Assembly: GCA_017979445.1 (NCBI GenBank)
Contig: CM030718.1
Location: 17,789,021-17,853,020 of the forward strand
Source of the DNA: Akebia trifoliata
Lineage: Eukaryota > Streptophyta > Magnoliopsida > Ranunculales > Lardizabalaceae
DNA length: 64,000 nt
Direction: 5' to 3'
The number at the start of each line of letters is the position of its first letter. Positions within the stretch are counted from its first letter, which is position 1. Positions 11,561 to 22,640 of the stretch are shown one piece after another. The notes below the pieces were generated by a model, which saw only the letters and a list, made by a program, of their open reading frames with translations, was not told the origin of the DNA and searched no databases. The position numbers and the translations under genes were made by a program.

Positions 11561-11939
11561 AATAGTGTTTTAAAAAAAAAAGAAATCAAATGTTAAGGAT
11601 TCATTTCGTGAATAATTAAAGATCAATCCATCTTTACAGTAATTAAATAATTAGAATTCAAAATCTACCAATCACCAACCAATTAAACCCGGTCGATCGA
11701 AAATATTTTTACTATCGAGCATTAATTAAGAGCAAACCAATTGAACCCATTTAAATTCATTGATAACCGAAATCATGACAAAAATTAATGACTTATGCGA
11801 GGTATGGGATCACACCCTGACACACGTTCTTATACTAGTTTGACTGAGAAAGAAGGAAAAAAAAGATAATAGATAAAGAAAAAATAAAAGAAAAAAGAAA
11901 AATAATTGGAAAGAAAGATGATATAAAAATGATCTTTTA

Positions 11940-11944
11940 CCCAC
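11940..11944. repeat. Target-site duplication of element D, left copy
   Basis: CCCAC directly precedes the first LTR of element D, and CCCAC directly follows its last LTR (22495-22499). This 5-bp duplication shows that the two LTRs delimit one insertion. Confidence 0.85.
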
Positions 11945-13645
11945 TGTAGACACCCCATTTTTGCACTCGCTTGATTAATCAACTCGTCAACCCAATCGCA
12001 ACGGTTCCCAATGATGAATGTCTATTCCAATACTTTATTTTGTTACCAGATATGTTTCAGAAATCCGAATGAGATATCTCGAACTGACAAAACTTAGAAA
12101 CCACGCCACGCTAGGAAAACATGACCCCAGAAACATAAAAATCATCATCTTACAGACAAAAAAAAAACTTCAAGATAAAAATCACTAAAAATGACCAAAT
12201 TACCAAAAGACCCCTAACATCAAAACAACCCTAGAACCTACGTTACGCTTAGGAAAATCCTTTTGAACACATAAAACAACAGATCGAAACTAAAGAAATC
12301 ATTTCGCCAACTTTCACAAAATTCGACAAAATTATGAAAATACCCCTCATAAAGTTCACGACCATTTCACACAACAAAACTTCATAAATGACAAAAATCA
12401 ATAGTCCAATTAAATTCCTTACGAAAAATCGATTCTAAAACATCCTAGAACATAAAAAATCGACTTAAAACGTAAAAAATCCTCTCCGGGGGCAAAATGA
12501 TAATTTCACAATTTTTATAATTAAAAATTTCAAACTTAATAAATAAAATATTAAATAATTAAAGTGAAATATTAATAAAATTAATTTAAAATTTTGAACC
12601 AAAAAAATCGATCAATTAGGCTCTGAAGCAAAATTGTGAGGCTTCGCAAGATATTTCTTTAAAGACCCCTCCATTTGGGGGTCCAAAGAATTAAAGACAT
12701 AATAGAGGGGGGTTCTCCAAAAAATTAAAGTCAATCAAGCAAGACTAAAGTTAAGGTATTAAATGCAATGAAGTAAGACTAAAGTCAAAATTAAAGTCAA
12801 TTAAGTAAGACTAAAGTCAAGATATTAAAGTCAATCAATTAAGACTAAAGTCAATCAAATAAGACCAAAAGTCAAAACCCTAATAGAGTTCTAATTAAAT
12901 AATTACTCTATTTAATAGAGTTCTAACTAAAATATAACTCTACCTAAAACAAGTCTAATTAAAATACAATTCGAATTAAAATACAATTCTAACTAAAATA
13001 CAACTCTAACTAAAAGAATTTTAATCAAACACTAATTTTATCTAAATCAACCCTTTAAAAAATTTATAAATAGAGGTCCTCACACCCTATTTTCGTATCA
13101 CCTCATTAACCATAAGAGAAGTAGGTCAAAAAACTTCCCTAGCCTCCCATAAATCCTAATTTTGAAGTCCCAACTCCTTACCTAACACCCATACTTCAAT
13201 TTTAACTTAAAAAATCCTTGGAAATTCTTCAAAAATACCCCAAAATCCATAACAAATTCGAACAATCCAGATCTAAAATCAGATCCAGAGACAGAATAAA
13301 ACAAGGAGTACGGTACAAGGAGCAGTTTTATCAGATCTAAGGGAATAAAATCGTTGCGTTCAGAAAAGGTGAGTATTTTTATTTTTTTATTATTATTTAG
13401 GTCTTGTTAGCAATATAGTTTTATTTGAAAATTAGTAGAGACCGACGTTTGCCAGGCGGGATTGGTGCCTAACACCTTCCAACCCCGTAACGTGATCCCC
13501 GGATCCATATTTTTCTTTCGTAGATTAGTTTATTTATCTTTTAGAATCAAAATTTGATTCTTAAATCGTAATACCTAGGTGACGACTCTCAAACCTCATA
13601 GGTCAAAAGCGGATCCGCGCATCCCGTGGATTGAGGGCGCTTTTA
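11945..13645 (+). repeat. 5' LTR of element D
   Basis: Starts TGTAGACACCCC and ends GGGCGCTTTTA, where the 3' copy and the A elements end CTTTCA; this copy has lost the terminal CA. It holds U3, a TATA box at 13067-13074 and a U5 that ends just before the primer-binding site. A cluster of AAAGTCAA / GACTAAAGTCAA direct repeats lies at about 12725-12875 and short TCTAACTAAAATACAA repeats at 12905-13020, both upstream of the TATA box and possibly regulatory. Confidence 0.9.
13067..13074 (+). promoter_or_regulatory. TATA box of element D 5' LTR
   Basis: TATAAATA in U3. The same word at the matching place occurs in the other LTRs: 21886-21893 (D, 3' LTR), 23983-23990 (C), and on the minus strand at 27706-27713 and 60036-60043 (A), 35703-35710 and 50028-50035 (B). 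Confidence 0.75.
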
Positions 13646-13646
13646 G

Positions 13647-13665
13647 TAGCGACTACACTGGGGAC
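13647..13665 (+). promoter_or_regulatory. Primer-binding site (tRNA-Arg), mutated
   Basis: TAGCGACTACACTGGGGAC one base after the LTR. The unmutated form in element A (TGGCGACTCCACTGGGGAC) is complementary to the 3' end, including CCA, of plant cytosolic tRNA-Arg(ACG), whose acceptor ends GGAGTCG. D has two substitutions in the most critical part. Confidence 0.8.
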
Positions 13666-13849
13666 TATTGAGGATCAGACTTGAAAAACCCCAAGTATGG
13701 GAGCATTGCCAAGATGACCTAGTTTTTTTTATTTAGTTCAATTTTATTTATTTATTTTGTGTGGTTTAATTATGGATGATTTTGGGTATTGTATTTTTTT
13801 CAATTAAGGGTCACTTTTTGATGACTCCTAAATAATGAGAGATTCAAAT

Positions 13850-14388
13850 TGATATGTAAAAAGGATGGAATGATGAAGATTGGGACAACAATGTTAAAAT
13901 ATTTTTACAGAATATTCTAGTGAGAATTACGTTTGGACACATTAATAAAACGTAGATCACATCGAGTAGATTAATTTAGAACCTGAATTCACCTGATTTC
14001 GTTATCAGGAGCCTTAGATATCATCGATGCAAGTTCAATATGTAAATCTGGAATTATTGCTGAATGAAGATTGTGACAGCAATGTTAAAACATTTTTACA
14101 GAATATTCTAGTAAGAGTTAAGTCTGAGAACCTTTAATAAAATGTAGATCTCATCGAGTAGATTAATTTAGAATCTGAATTCACTCGATTTCGTTATCAG
14201 GAGCTTTGGATATCATCGATGCAAATTCAATATGTAAATCTAGAATTGTTGCTGAATGAAGGTTGGGACAGCAATGTTAAAACGTTTTTACAGAACATTC
14301 TAGTCAAAATTAGGTCTGAACACCTATTAATAAAACGTAGATCCCATCGAGTAGATTAATTTAGAATCTAAATTCACTCGATTTCATT
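13850..14388 (+). repeat. About 190-bp tandem repeats in leader of D
   Basis: Three copies with a period near 190 bp start around 13870, 14062 and 14252. Each carries GCAATGTTAAAA, TTTTTACAGAA.ATTCTAGT, ATCGAGTAGATTAATTTAGAA and, where complete, GATATCATCGATGCAA. The third is interrupted by the organelle-like insert and its tail resumes at about 15050. Element E carries one copy of the same unit; element A has none, which separates D/E from A as subfamilies. Confidence 0.8.
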
Positions 14389-15048
14389 ATTGAAAATGTT
14401 TGGATTTCTGCGATTATTTTTTAACAGGGGTTACTGAATATCAAAAGCTTATTACTTACGTGGAATCCTATTTTTTTGGAACGAGTTTCAGGCAGAATTG
14501 AGGGTTCCTGCCCGGTTGTGGTCTGCCGTGTTGATGAGCCTGAAGAAAACAGGCCCGAATTAGACTATGAAATCAAGTTATGTCTATAACGGCAAATCTT
14601 ATTGATTGATTGTTGCGCACCACGACTTTTTCTTATCTTTTTAACTCATCGGGCAATGGGACAGGTTCACCCAAGAAGGGGAAAAGGGAAAGGAATGTAA
14701 TAGAATAGGCACGCTGGTGTTTTAGGTCACGAAGTAACCCCAGCGCTTTCATTGCCCGTAAAGACTCTATCTCTACAGCCGCCCCAAGCCTCTGATCTCA
14801 AAGTCACCATCGGATTAAAAGATTTAACCATCTTACTTTGCCTTTCGATGGATGTACTATTCTGCCCGTTTCGTAGTCCTTTATACGGCTGGACGTAGGA
14901 GAGAACGAAGTCCTGGCCTTCCGATAGTTAATACCATCTTCCTGATGCCTGGAGTGACAAACCGAAAGGAGTTCACGCCAAGCGGAAGAGGGTCTGTGTG
15001 CGGATTTGAGTCCAAAAGGCTTCGTCACGCAGGTAGAGTGTGACAGCG
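14389..15048. other. Organelle-like (probably mitochondrial) insert
   Basis: About 660 bp with clearly higher GC than its surroundings interrupts the third leader repeat in mid-unit: before it the repeat reads ...CGATTTCATTATT, after it ...TTAGATATCATCGATGCAAG. The text, with words such as GGGCAATGGGACAGGTTCACCC and CCAAGCCTCTGATCTC, has the look of plant mitochondrial non-coding DNA. It has no relation to the other elements here. There are no terminal repeats or poly-A, so filler DNA captured during double-strand-break repair is the likeliest origin. Overlapping open frames of 85 and 63 codons on the two strands show no coding signs. Confidence 0.5.
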
Positions 15049-15549
15049 GCTTAGATATCATCGATGCAAGTTCATATTGTATTTTCTTAATTCACAGAAA
15101 ATTCAAATTTATCTAATGTTAACATAGTTAATATTCCTGAGAGCGAGCTCATTTGGCACTAGGATCTTTCTCTTTGATTTTCTTTTGGGATGTATTTCAA
15201 TTTTTTTTATATAATTAAAAAAAAAATAGGGTTCATCGCTCCTCATCTCAACAATTATCATTTTATCATCAATGTAACATCTATTGGAATCTTGATTTAT
15301 TTAGGATCCCCCAAAACAACCCTTGATTGGACCATAAAATTACAAAAATTGTGTCTATTGCAATGATTGGATCTAATTGATTATTATATGCTGTATTCAT
15401 TGATTGATCTACCATAATTAATGTATGTAGGAGATGTGTATGTTTAAATCTTAAATTGAATTATATGAATATGTTTTTTATCAATGTATACCTGCACTTG
15501 TATGATTTAATATCCTCTCTTGTATGGTTTAAATGGACCCATGACTTAA

Positions 15550-16400
15550 TCTGTTTAAAAAAGGCCCGGGGCACACCCCACCCTGTTTTGCATACATCAC
15601 ATGCACGTTTATTGTTTTGCACACTTACACGTCCTATATAGCCAACGTGGCACTAGTGCGTGGCCCGGTCTCTTCGGAGATGTGACATCATTCATAAAAA
15701 CCACAACTCCAGTCACGTATCTTAGGGTATATCAAACTGGGGCATCAATATCGTCTGATCTGGTGATTTTGAGAAGTATATTGATGCACCCAGGCTGGAG
15801 TGACCTGAGCCTTAGACCTATTGTGAGCCACACAGTCACATGTCTCGATTGCCAACGTAGTACTAATATGTGGTCGGTCCCCTCGTGGGATCCCAAATCA
15901 TTTATGAAAGCTACAATTCTTGACTCGTACCCATAGGTATATAAAAGATAATCTAAGTATATCAATTGCACTTCTTGGTCAAAACCGGTGCCTAAGCGAG
16001 ATCTTACCTCGCTGTACCCTACTGTACGAGGGGGATAGACTACGTCTAGTCTAGACGAGAGGTATTTAAGTAGACCCTTACTCAGCATTGTGCGCCATCT
16101 CTCAACTAGAAATCAAACTGGTTGTTTTTGACTTCAGAGAAGTAAATTGAGGTTTTAGATTATCCCTATATGGTATATCAAACTAAGTCACCACGTATTA
16201 AGAGGTATATAGGTATGCTTGGGCAAGGGTGGCTAGATAAAAATGCATTGCACGTAGTAAGCTTAGAGTCTAGAAACCTTCCTTGTAGGTCACAACTTGA
16301 ACTTATCGTGAGTGTTCCCGGATTGTTCATTGAATCAGACATTGTGAATGATGAGATCAGAATGCATATGAATGATGAGATGAATGTATATGAATGATAA
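15550..16400 (+). other. Conserved leader block of the A/D family
   Basis: This 850-bp block is shared with element A (56590-57420, opposite strand) at high identity, while neighbouring leader sequence is much less alike. A 95-bp piece also ends element C's fragment (about 27010-27105). Inside are two degenerate copies, about 210 bp apart, of a unit opening GCCAACGT (near 15641 and 15851), and a short palindromic word GTCTAGTCTAGAC near 16035. Promoter-like TATATAAAAG (15949-15958) and TATTTAAG (about 16052) are present. It lies upstream of the coding region, where packaging or translation-control signals would be expected; the role is unknown. Confidence 0.6.
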
Positions 16401-17639
16401 GATCAAGAATGTGCGGGTTTGTCCTTACGGATAAATTTTTTATTGTTTAACCTAATTTGAAATTACAGTATCACTGGGTACACCAACCCAACAAAAAATC
16501 CATTTTAAACTTGACCTAGTCCATCTCAATCCAACGATTATTATGGACCGAGCCATTTGAATCAAAATGAAATTCAAACTTTTTTTCTAATTTAAATTTT
16601 TAACCTATTTTAAAAGAAGAAAAATGTTTTCCAAAAGAGAAATACTTTTCAAAAGTAAAATATTTTCTAGAAGAATAAGATTTTTCAAAAGGAAATGCTT
16701 TCCCAAAAAAGTTTTCTAAAAGAAAATATTTTTCAAAAAAAAAGAAAGGAAAAATGATTTACAAAATATCTATTTTTACATGGAAAATTTTTTAAATATG
16801 TTTTTTACCAAAAATCTTTTTTTTTTGCATGGACTTTATAAAATTATCAAAAATGTTTTTCTAAAAAGAAAATGATTGTAAAAAATAATCAGAATTGTGA
16901 AAATTGTTATTCAATAAAAACATTATTTGCAAGAGTACAATAAAATTATTTTCCTTTTGAATAATCATTGAATGGATGAATTGTTTAATGGATTGGTGCA
17001 CAAAATTCAATAAAATCTCAGGGTTCATTTAAAATGTTATCAAGGGGGTGACACTAAAATTGGTTAAATTCACCTTCAAAGAGGTTTAAGGATTATTATT
17101 ATACTTAAGCTCAATCGTCCATCGTCTAACTAAGGTTGTAAGTCCGATTAGTTAGAACAAACGTCAGTACCAAGTCAATAGTTAAAAATAACCTCAGAAT
17201 TTCTCAATATTGCATAGTTATTCCTTGAAGATCACCGTGCCTCAATCCTGTTGATTGTAAGCAATGTCTCAGTCCTCAGTCCTAATCAAGCTCGTTGTGG
17301 GTAGTTGTATTGAGTTTTCATGAGTTATTTGAGTTAGCTCGAGTCCAATTTTTTAATGTCATATTTTCTTTTGATCGAGTCTACTCTTTTTCTACTGAGT
17401 CAAGTTAATTTGTCAAGTCTATAAAGGTGTCTGTCGCCCCTTTTAAATTTGATTGGATAAAGAAAATTTTTGAATACCTCGAGCGCATTAACGAATTAAC
17501 TAATAATCTAGCTTCAAGGATATATTTTTTTCTTAAAAAAGAAGATAAGAATCGGGCTCAAGAAAGCAAAGGTCATTGACCTTGGAACATAAATAAATTC
17601 CTAACGAGATTCAAATAAAAACCATCCTATCCCTAGAGG
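16401..17639 (+). other. Deletion-scarred internal region of element D
   Basis: From 16470 to about 16960 it matches the part of A just upstream of ORF1, including AAAATATTTTC-like tandem words (about 16610-16760 in D, 56220-56390 in A). It then jumps to sequence matching the spacer between ORF1 and gag in A (words TTGGTGCACAAA and GTTATCAAG, as at 54780-54860). ORF1 (about 1.2 kb in A) has been removed. From 17180 to 17640 no coding match was found. Confidence 0.5.
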
Positions 17640-18535
17640 AACATAAGGAGATAATGAATTTTCTCAGAAATTCCAAAAGACTTGTTCGTGTGGGCCTATG
17701 AGGATATGTTAGGTGCAAGCTTGGGTGTTGTATAACACGGATTAGATATTAAATTGATAAAATGAGATCAAAGAAGATCTTACAAAATGTATCAGTGTTA
17801 GACTTCTCAACATGGTAGAGTTCCCAGAATAGATTACCATTCTCAGATTAATGAAATAGTTGAAGCGGTATTGATCTCTAATAATAGGTCGTACATCAAA
17901 GCTTAGGTTATCATTCTATGTTTAAAATTTGGGATTCGACATCACATTATCTCTCTACCGTCCTTAGATTAATGGAAAGGTTGAAGCAGCTAATAAAATA
18001 TCTCAAAACAATCATTAAGGAAATGTGTCAATCACACCAAGATTAGTTAGAGAAGTTACCATTCACACTAGGGGCACATTATACTTCAATACAGTCTTTC
18101 ACTGGAGCTATTCCCTACTTTCTAGTGTATGGCATGGAAGCAGTCTTACTAGTTGAAATGGAAATTTCGTCTCTCAGGGTCTTGTTAGAAAGTCAGTTGT
18201 CAGAAGCAGATTCGATTCGCCAACGGTATGAAGAATTGAATTTGATAGAAGAAAAATGACTAAGGGTGTTGTATCATGTGCAAGTTTATCAAAGAAGAGT
18301 AGCCCATGCATTTGATAAAAAGATCAAGGCCCATCACTTACAGTCGGGGATTTAGTACTCAAAGAGAATCGAACACCTATCTTTGACCCTAGAGAGAAGT
18401 TTAAATCAAATTGGGGAGGTCCGTACATCATCAAGGAAATATTATTAGGAAAAACTGTCAGACTTCAAGATCATGATGGAATCGAGTTACCAAAACCAAC
18501 CAACCTTGACCAAATCAAAAAGGTACTACATGTAA
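17640..18535 (+). pseudogene. Fused remnants of RT start and integrase end (element D)
   Basis: A short stretch near 17690-17710 resembles the pol segment before RT (the 'FAW.YEDM' motif of this family). The frame then passes within about 170 bp into the integrase core near 17877 (LIS.NRS, around the second catalytic Asp, here Asn). It follows integrase to the natural pol end, a TAA at 18533-18535 after a Tyr-Tyr pair, matching A and A2. RT palm, both RNases H and the integrase zinc finger are gone. Recognisable late motifs include VYGMEAVLLVEMEISSLRVL and RYEELNLIEEK. Several stops and frameshifts are present. Confidence 0.8.
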
Positions 18536-20100
18536 GGAAGTCATTTTTGGCTAAATCAATTTTCCTACTACCTAGTTCATTATCTCCTTTCTCAACCCCT
18601 TTGCAGCCTATTTAAAAAGAGAAAAATTATACCTTTTACTTTTTAGCCTGATTACCTTACCTAGGGGAGGGAAAAATATGAACTACGTTTTGGTCTGATC
18701 CCAAAATTCTAGGGTACGTAGGCAACCTGAAAAGTTACTTCAGGCACAACCACATCAAAATAAAATAATAGATTCCCCGATAAAGAAAAAATCAAAAAAG
18801 AAAAATATTCAAAAGAAAAAGAAATATCATCCAAAATGGGAAAAAAAATTCAAGAAAAAATTTTAAATGAAATGCCATACAAGGGACTTTTGGGTTTTTG
18901 AGCCTCAAAATTCCTTTCTTTTTATACCCAGTCCTAAGCCCACCTGTAAAAATCCTCCTAAGTACCGTACGAAAAGTCAAGGAAGATAGCAAAGCATGAT
19001 CAGACAGTAATTCTAGAAGTTCAGAGGAGAAGAAAAAGATAAAAAAACGATGAAGCCTACTAAGTTGAAAATCCGAAAATGATGACTTAAGCAAAAATTA
19101 AAGCAAGCTCGCAAGGTTGAAAATCTGAAAGGACAACTTTGACAACAATCAGAGCCAAAAAAAAAGAGCTCGCTAGATTGAAAATCTAAAAAAGCGATCT
19201 AAGCAAAAGTTAGAGCAAGCTTGATAGATTGAAAACCTGAAAAGGCGGTCTAAGCAAAAGTTAGAGCAATAAAGAAAAACAGAAGAAAATCCCAAACTGA
19301 GAGCGGTCCGAGCTGAAACATCAGAAGTCCAAATAATCAAGTTCAATACTTAGCTTAAACCAAGCATAGACTTAGAAGCCACAAGTATCTTGTCTACGAT
19401 CGATCTAAAAATTCTTACTTTCCCAAGTGAACCAATGGAGAAAAGCGTGAATTCTATGATGAGTCTCAAAAAGAAATATTTTATTCTCTTGAACCTCACT
19501 CAAAATCCTCAATAAAATTAATCAAAATTAAAAGTTGGATCTTTATTGTGCTTGTGGTAATCAAATATTTCAAACCTTCTTGCAAGGGGCATTTTCTTTT
19601 TCCTCTAAATATGTAATTTCCCCTTATAGTAGGAGCATTTTTTAATGATGCATTCAATTATCTTCAATGCCATGTTTATTGTAAAATTAAGGGCATTTTG
19701 TTTTTTAGCAATGTTAATCCTAAAAGATAATGGGAACCCCAAACTTAAGGTTACCCTCTTGATAACAGTTTTTCGAAAAATCTTTGAGGCTCAAAAAAAA
19801 TAAAAACTCAGGTTTTAAATTCATAAAACTTATTGGATAAAACCTTGAAGTTCAAACCAAAGCACTTCGGATCTCACATTTGACTGTGCCCAGAGATTAA
19901 CTAATAATTCATTTACCTAAAGTAGGAGATATGACATTCTTTCCCAAATTCTTTTCTAGATCCAATTATTCTTGAATTCGATAATCTCTCTTTCAAATTC
20001 ATTATCTTCCCGATCTATTCGTTCTCCGATTCATTTTAATCAGCATTTTCCAAATTCATTCATTCTTTTCTAAAAATTCCTTCATTCCTCTGCCAGTTTT
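18536..20100 (+). other. Long 3' region of element D
   Basis: Non-coding. It matches the 3' regions of A (30284-31774) and A2 (62026-63519) on the opposite strand, including GGTCTGATCCCAAAA and GGTACGTAGGCAACCTGA soon after the pol stop. At about 19080-19270 are three to four degenerate copies of a roughly 52-bp unit containing GATTGAAAA.CTGAAAA and AAGTTAGAGCAAGCT. Conservation of such a long 3' region suggests a structural or replication role, not coding. Confidence 0.6.
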
Positions 20101-20105
20101 GCTTA

Positions 20106-20380
20106 GTTGCCGCCAAGGGATATCTTGGATTTTGCTCAATTGCCACCAAGGGTTATCTTGGATTTTGCTCAGTTACCACGGATTTTGCTTAGTTGCCTCC
20201 AAGGGTTATCTTGGATTTTACTCAGATGACGCCAAGGGTTAACTTGGATTTTGCTCAGTTGCCGCCAAGGGTTATCTTGGATTTTGCTCAGTTACCGCCA
20301 AGGGTTAACTTGGATTTTGCTCAAATGCCGTTAAGGGTTATCTTAGATTTTGCTCAGTTGTTGTCGAAGATTTTCTTAGA
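20106..20380 (+). repeat. 33-bp tandem hairpin array of element D
   Basis: About eight copies of a 33-bp unit such as TTGCCGCCAAGGGTTATC followed by TTGGATTTTGCTCAG. Within most units CCAAG and CTTGG form a 5-bp inverted repeat around a 6-base loop. It corresponds to the 34-bp arrays of A and A2, which differ by one base in period. Because 33 is divisible by three, one frame reads as an 11-residue repeat and gives a 158-codon open frame; it starts inside the array and is not thought to be a gene. Confidence 0.85.
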
Positions 20381-20747
20381 ATTATGCTCAATTTACTCAG
20401 TTTATGCCCAGTTTATGCTCAATTTATATTCATTTTATACTCAGATTTTACTCAGTTCCAACTTGAACTCTTTGAAATTTATCTTAGATTTTAAGTCACA
20501 CACTTGTACAGTTGTTACATCAGTCAAGGAGAATTTTCTAAAATTCAATGATCAGACACAGTCAGTGAGAGTTTGCACTCAAGGACCTGACAATTTTTTA
20601 GTTCGGGGAGAGTTTTACCCTCAAGGATTTGAACACCCCGACGAATTACTAAATCAGGCTGTAAAATAAACTGTCACTACCTTTGGCATTCGGATATCGT
20701 ACTGTCTACTAAAATAGATTTGTTATTTAGTTTGCTTCAACTCTCTG

Positions 20748-20762
20748 CCAAAAAGGGGCATT
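20748..20762 (+). promoter_or_regulatory. Polypurine tract of element D
   Basis: CCAAAAAGGGGCATT directly before the 3' LTR. The same place in A and A2 reads CCAAAGAGGGGCATC. The purine run (AAAAAGGGG) primes plus-strand DNA synthesis. Confidence 0.75.
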
Positions 20763-22494
20763 TGTAGACACCCCATTTTTGCACTCGCCTGATTAATCAA
20801 CTCGTCAACCCGATCGCAACGGTTCCCAATGATGGATGTCTATTCCAATGCTTTATTTTGTTACCAGATATATTTCAGAAATCCGGATGAGGTATCTCGA
20901 ACTAACAAAACTTAGAAATCACGCTACGCTAGGAAAACATGACCCTAGAAACATAAAAATCATCATCTTCAGACAAAAAAAAAACTTCATGATAAAAATC
21001 ACTAAAAATAACTAAATTACTAAAAGACCCCTAACATCAAAATAACCCTACGTTACGTTTAGGAAAATCCTTTCGAACACATAAAATAATAAATCGAAAC
21101 CAAAGAAATCATTTCGCCAACTTTCATAGAATTCGATAAAATTACGAAAATGCCCCTCATAAAGTTCACAATCATTTCACACAAAAAAAATTCATAAATA
21201 ACAAAATCAATAGTCCCATTGAATTCCTTACGAAAAATCGATTCTAAAACATCCTATAACATAAAAAATCGACTTAAAACGCAAAACATCCTCTCCGAGG
21301 GTAAAACGGTAATTTCACAATTTTTATAATTAAAAATTTCAAAATTTCAAAATAAAAAATTAAATAATTAAAGTGAAATATCAATAAAATTAATTTAAAA
21401 TTTTGAACCAAAAAAATCGATCAATTAGGCTCTAAAACAAAATTGTTGAAGGTTCGCAAGATATTTCTTTAAGGACCCCTCCATTTGAGGGTCCAAAGAA
21501 TTAAATATATAATAGAGGGGGGTTCTCCAAAAAATTAAAGTCAATCAAGCAAGACTGAAGTCAAGGTATTAAAGTCAATGAAGCAAGACTAAAGTCAAAA
21601 TTAAAGTCAATTAAGTAAGACTAAAGTCAAGATATTAAAGTCCATCAATTAAGACTAAAGTCAAAATCTTAAAGTCCATCAAATAAGACCAAAAGTCAAA
21701 ACCCTAGTAGAGTTCTAATTAAATAATAACTTTATTTAATAGAGTTTTAACTAAAATATAACTCTACTTAAAATAATTCTAACTAAAATACAACTCCACC
21801 TAAAACATTCTAACTAAAATACAACTCTAACTAAAAGAATTCTAATCAAACACTAATTCTATCTAAATCAACCCTTAAAAAAATCTATAAATAGAGGTTC
21901 TCACACTCTATTTTCGTATCACCTCATAAACCCTAAGAGAAGTAGGTCAAAAAGCTTCCCTAGCCTCTAATAAATCCTAATTTTGAAGTCCCAACTCCTT
22001 ATGTAACACCCATACTTCAATTTTAGCTTGAAAAACCCTTAAGAACCCTTCAAAAACACCATAGAATCTATAACAATTCGAAAAATCCAGATCCAAAAAA
22101 GAGATACCTTACCTCGGAGATCAGAAATCAGATCTGGAGACAGAATAAAGCAAGGAGTACGGTACAAGGAACAGTTTTATCAGATCTGAGGGAATAAAAT
22201 CGTTGCGTTCGAAAAAGATGAGTATTTTTATTTTTTTATTATTATTTAGGTCCTGTTAGCAATGTAGTTTTATTTGGGAATTAGTAGAGACCGACGTTTG
22301 CTGGGCGAGGTTGGTGGCTAACACCTTCCAACCTCGTAACGTGATCCCCGGACCCGTATTTTTCTTTCGTAGATTATTTTATTTACCTTTTAGAGTCAAA
22401 ATTTGGTTCTTAGACCGTAATAACTAGGTGGTGACTCCCAAACCTCATAGGTCAAAAGCGGATCCTCGCACCTCGCGGATCGAGGGCACTTTCA
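20763..22494 (+). repeat. 3' LTR of element D
   Basis: Starts TGTAGACACCCC and ends GAGGGCACTTTCA, followed by the duplication CCCAC (22495-22499). TATA box at 21886-21893. Differences from the 5' LTR are mostly transitions plus small indels, including a block around 22100 absent from the 5' copy. Confidence 0.9.
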
Positions 22495-22640
22495 CCCACA
22501 TCTTGAGAGACCCTCCTTGGATGCACAAAATGAGCACACGAGATAGCAAGGGACCTTCTCTCTCTTCTTCGATTTGGATAACAACAAAATAAAATGAGAC
22601 AAAAGGGAAGAAGAAGAAGGATGAGAAGGGGACTCACCTT

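Larger units (their letters stand above)
11945..22494 (+). mobile_element. Element D: deleted Tat/Ogre-like LTR retrotransposon
   Basis: A 10.55-kb unit bounded by two direct LTRs (11945-13645 and 20763-22494) and by a 5-bp duplication CCCAC. Primer-binding site and polypurine tract are in place. The order inside is leader with 190-bp repeats, an organelle-like insert, a conserved leader block, fragments of pol, a long 3' region and a 33-bp repeat array. Compared with element A, it lacks ORF1, gag, protease, most of RT, both RNases H and the start of integrase. It therefore could move only with proteins supplied by a relative, unless the deletions came after insertion. Its LTRs, by eye about 94% identical over the first 210 bases, place the insertion well in the past. 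Confidence 0.9.

Noticed and set aside
14804..15061. 85- and 63-codon frames on opposite strands
   Set aside because: Within the organelle-like insert; overlapping, no recognisable domain.
15601..15936. 111-codon sense frame in the D leader, with a 94-codon counterpart in A (57406-57122)
   Set aside because: Over about 190 shared bases I counted roughly 18 differences, of which about 12 change an amino acid; that is close to neutral and does not support a protein. The nucleotide block itself is reported.
20193..20669. 158-codon plus-strand open frame in D
   Set aside because: Begins inside the 33-bp array and runs into conserved non-coding 3' sequence; the matching part of A and A2 is not open.
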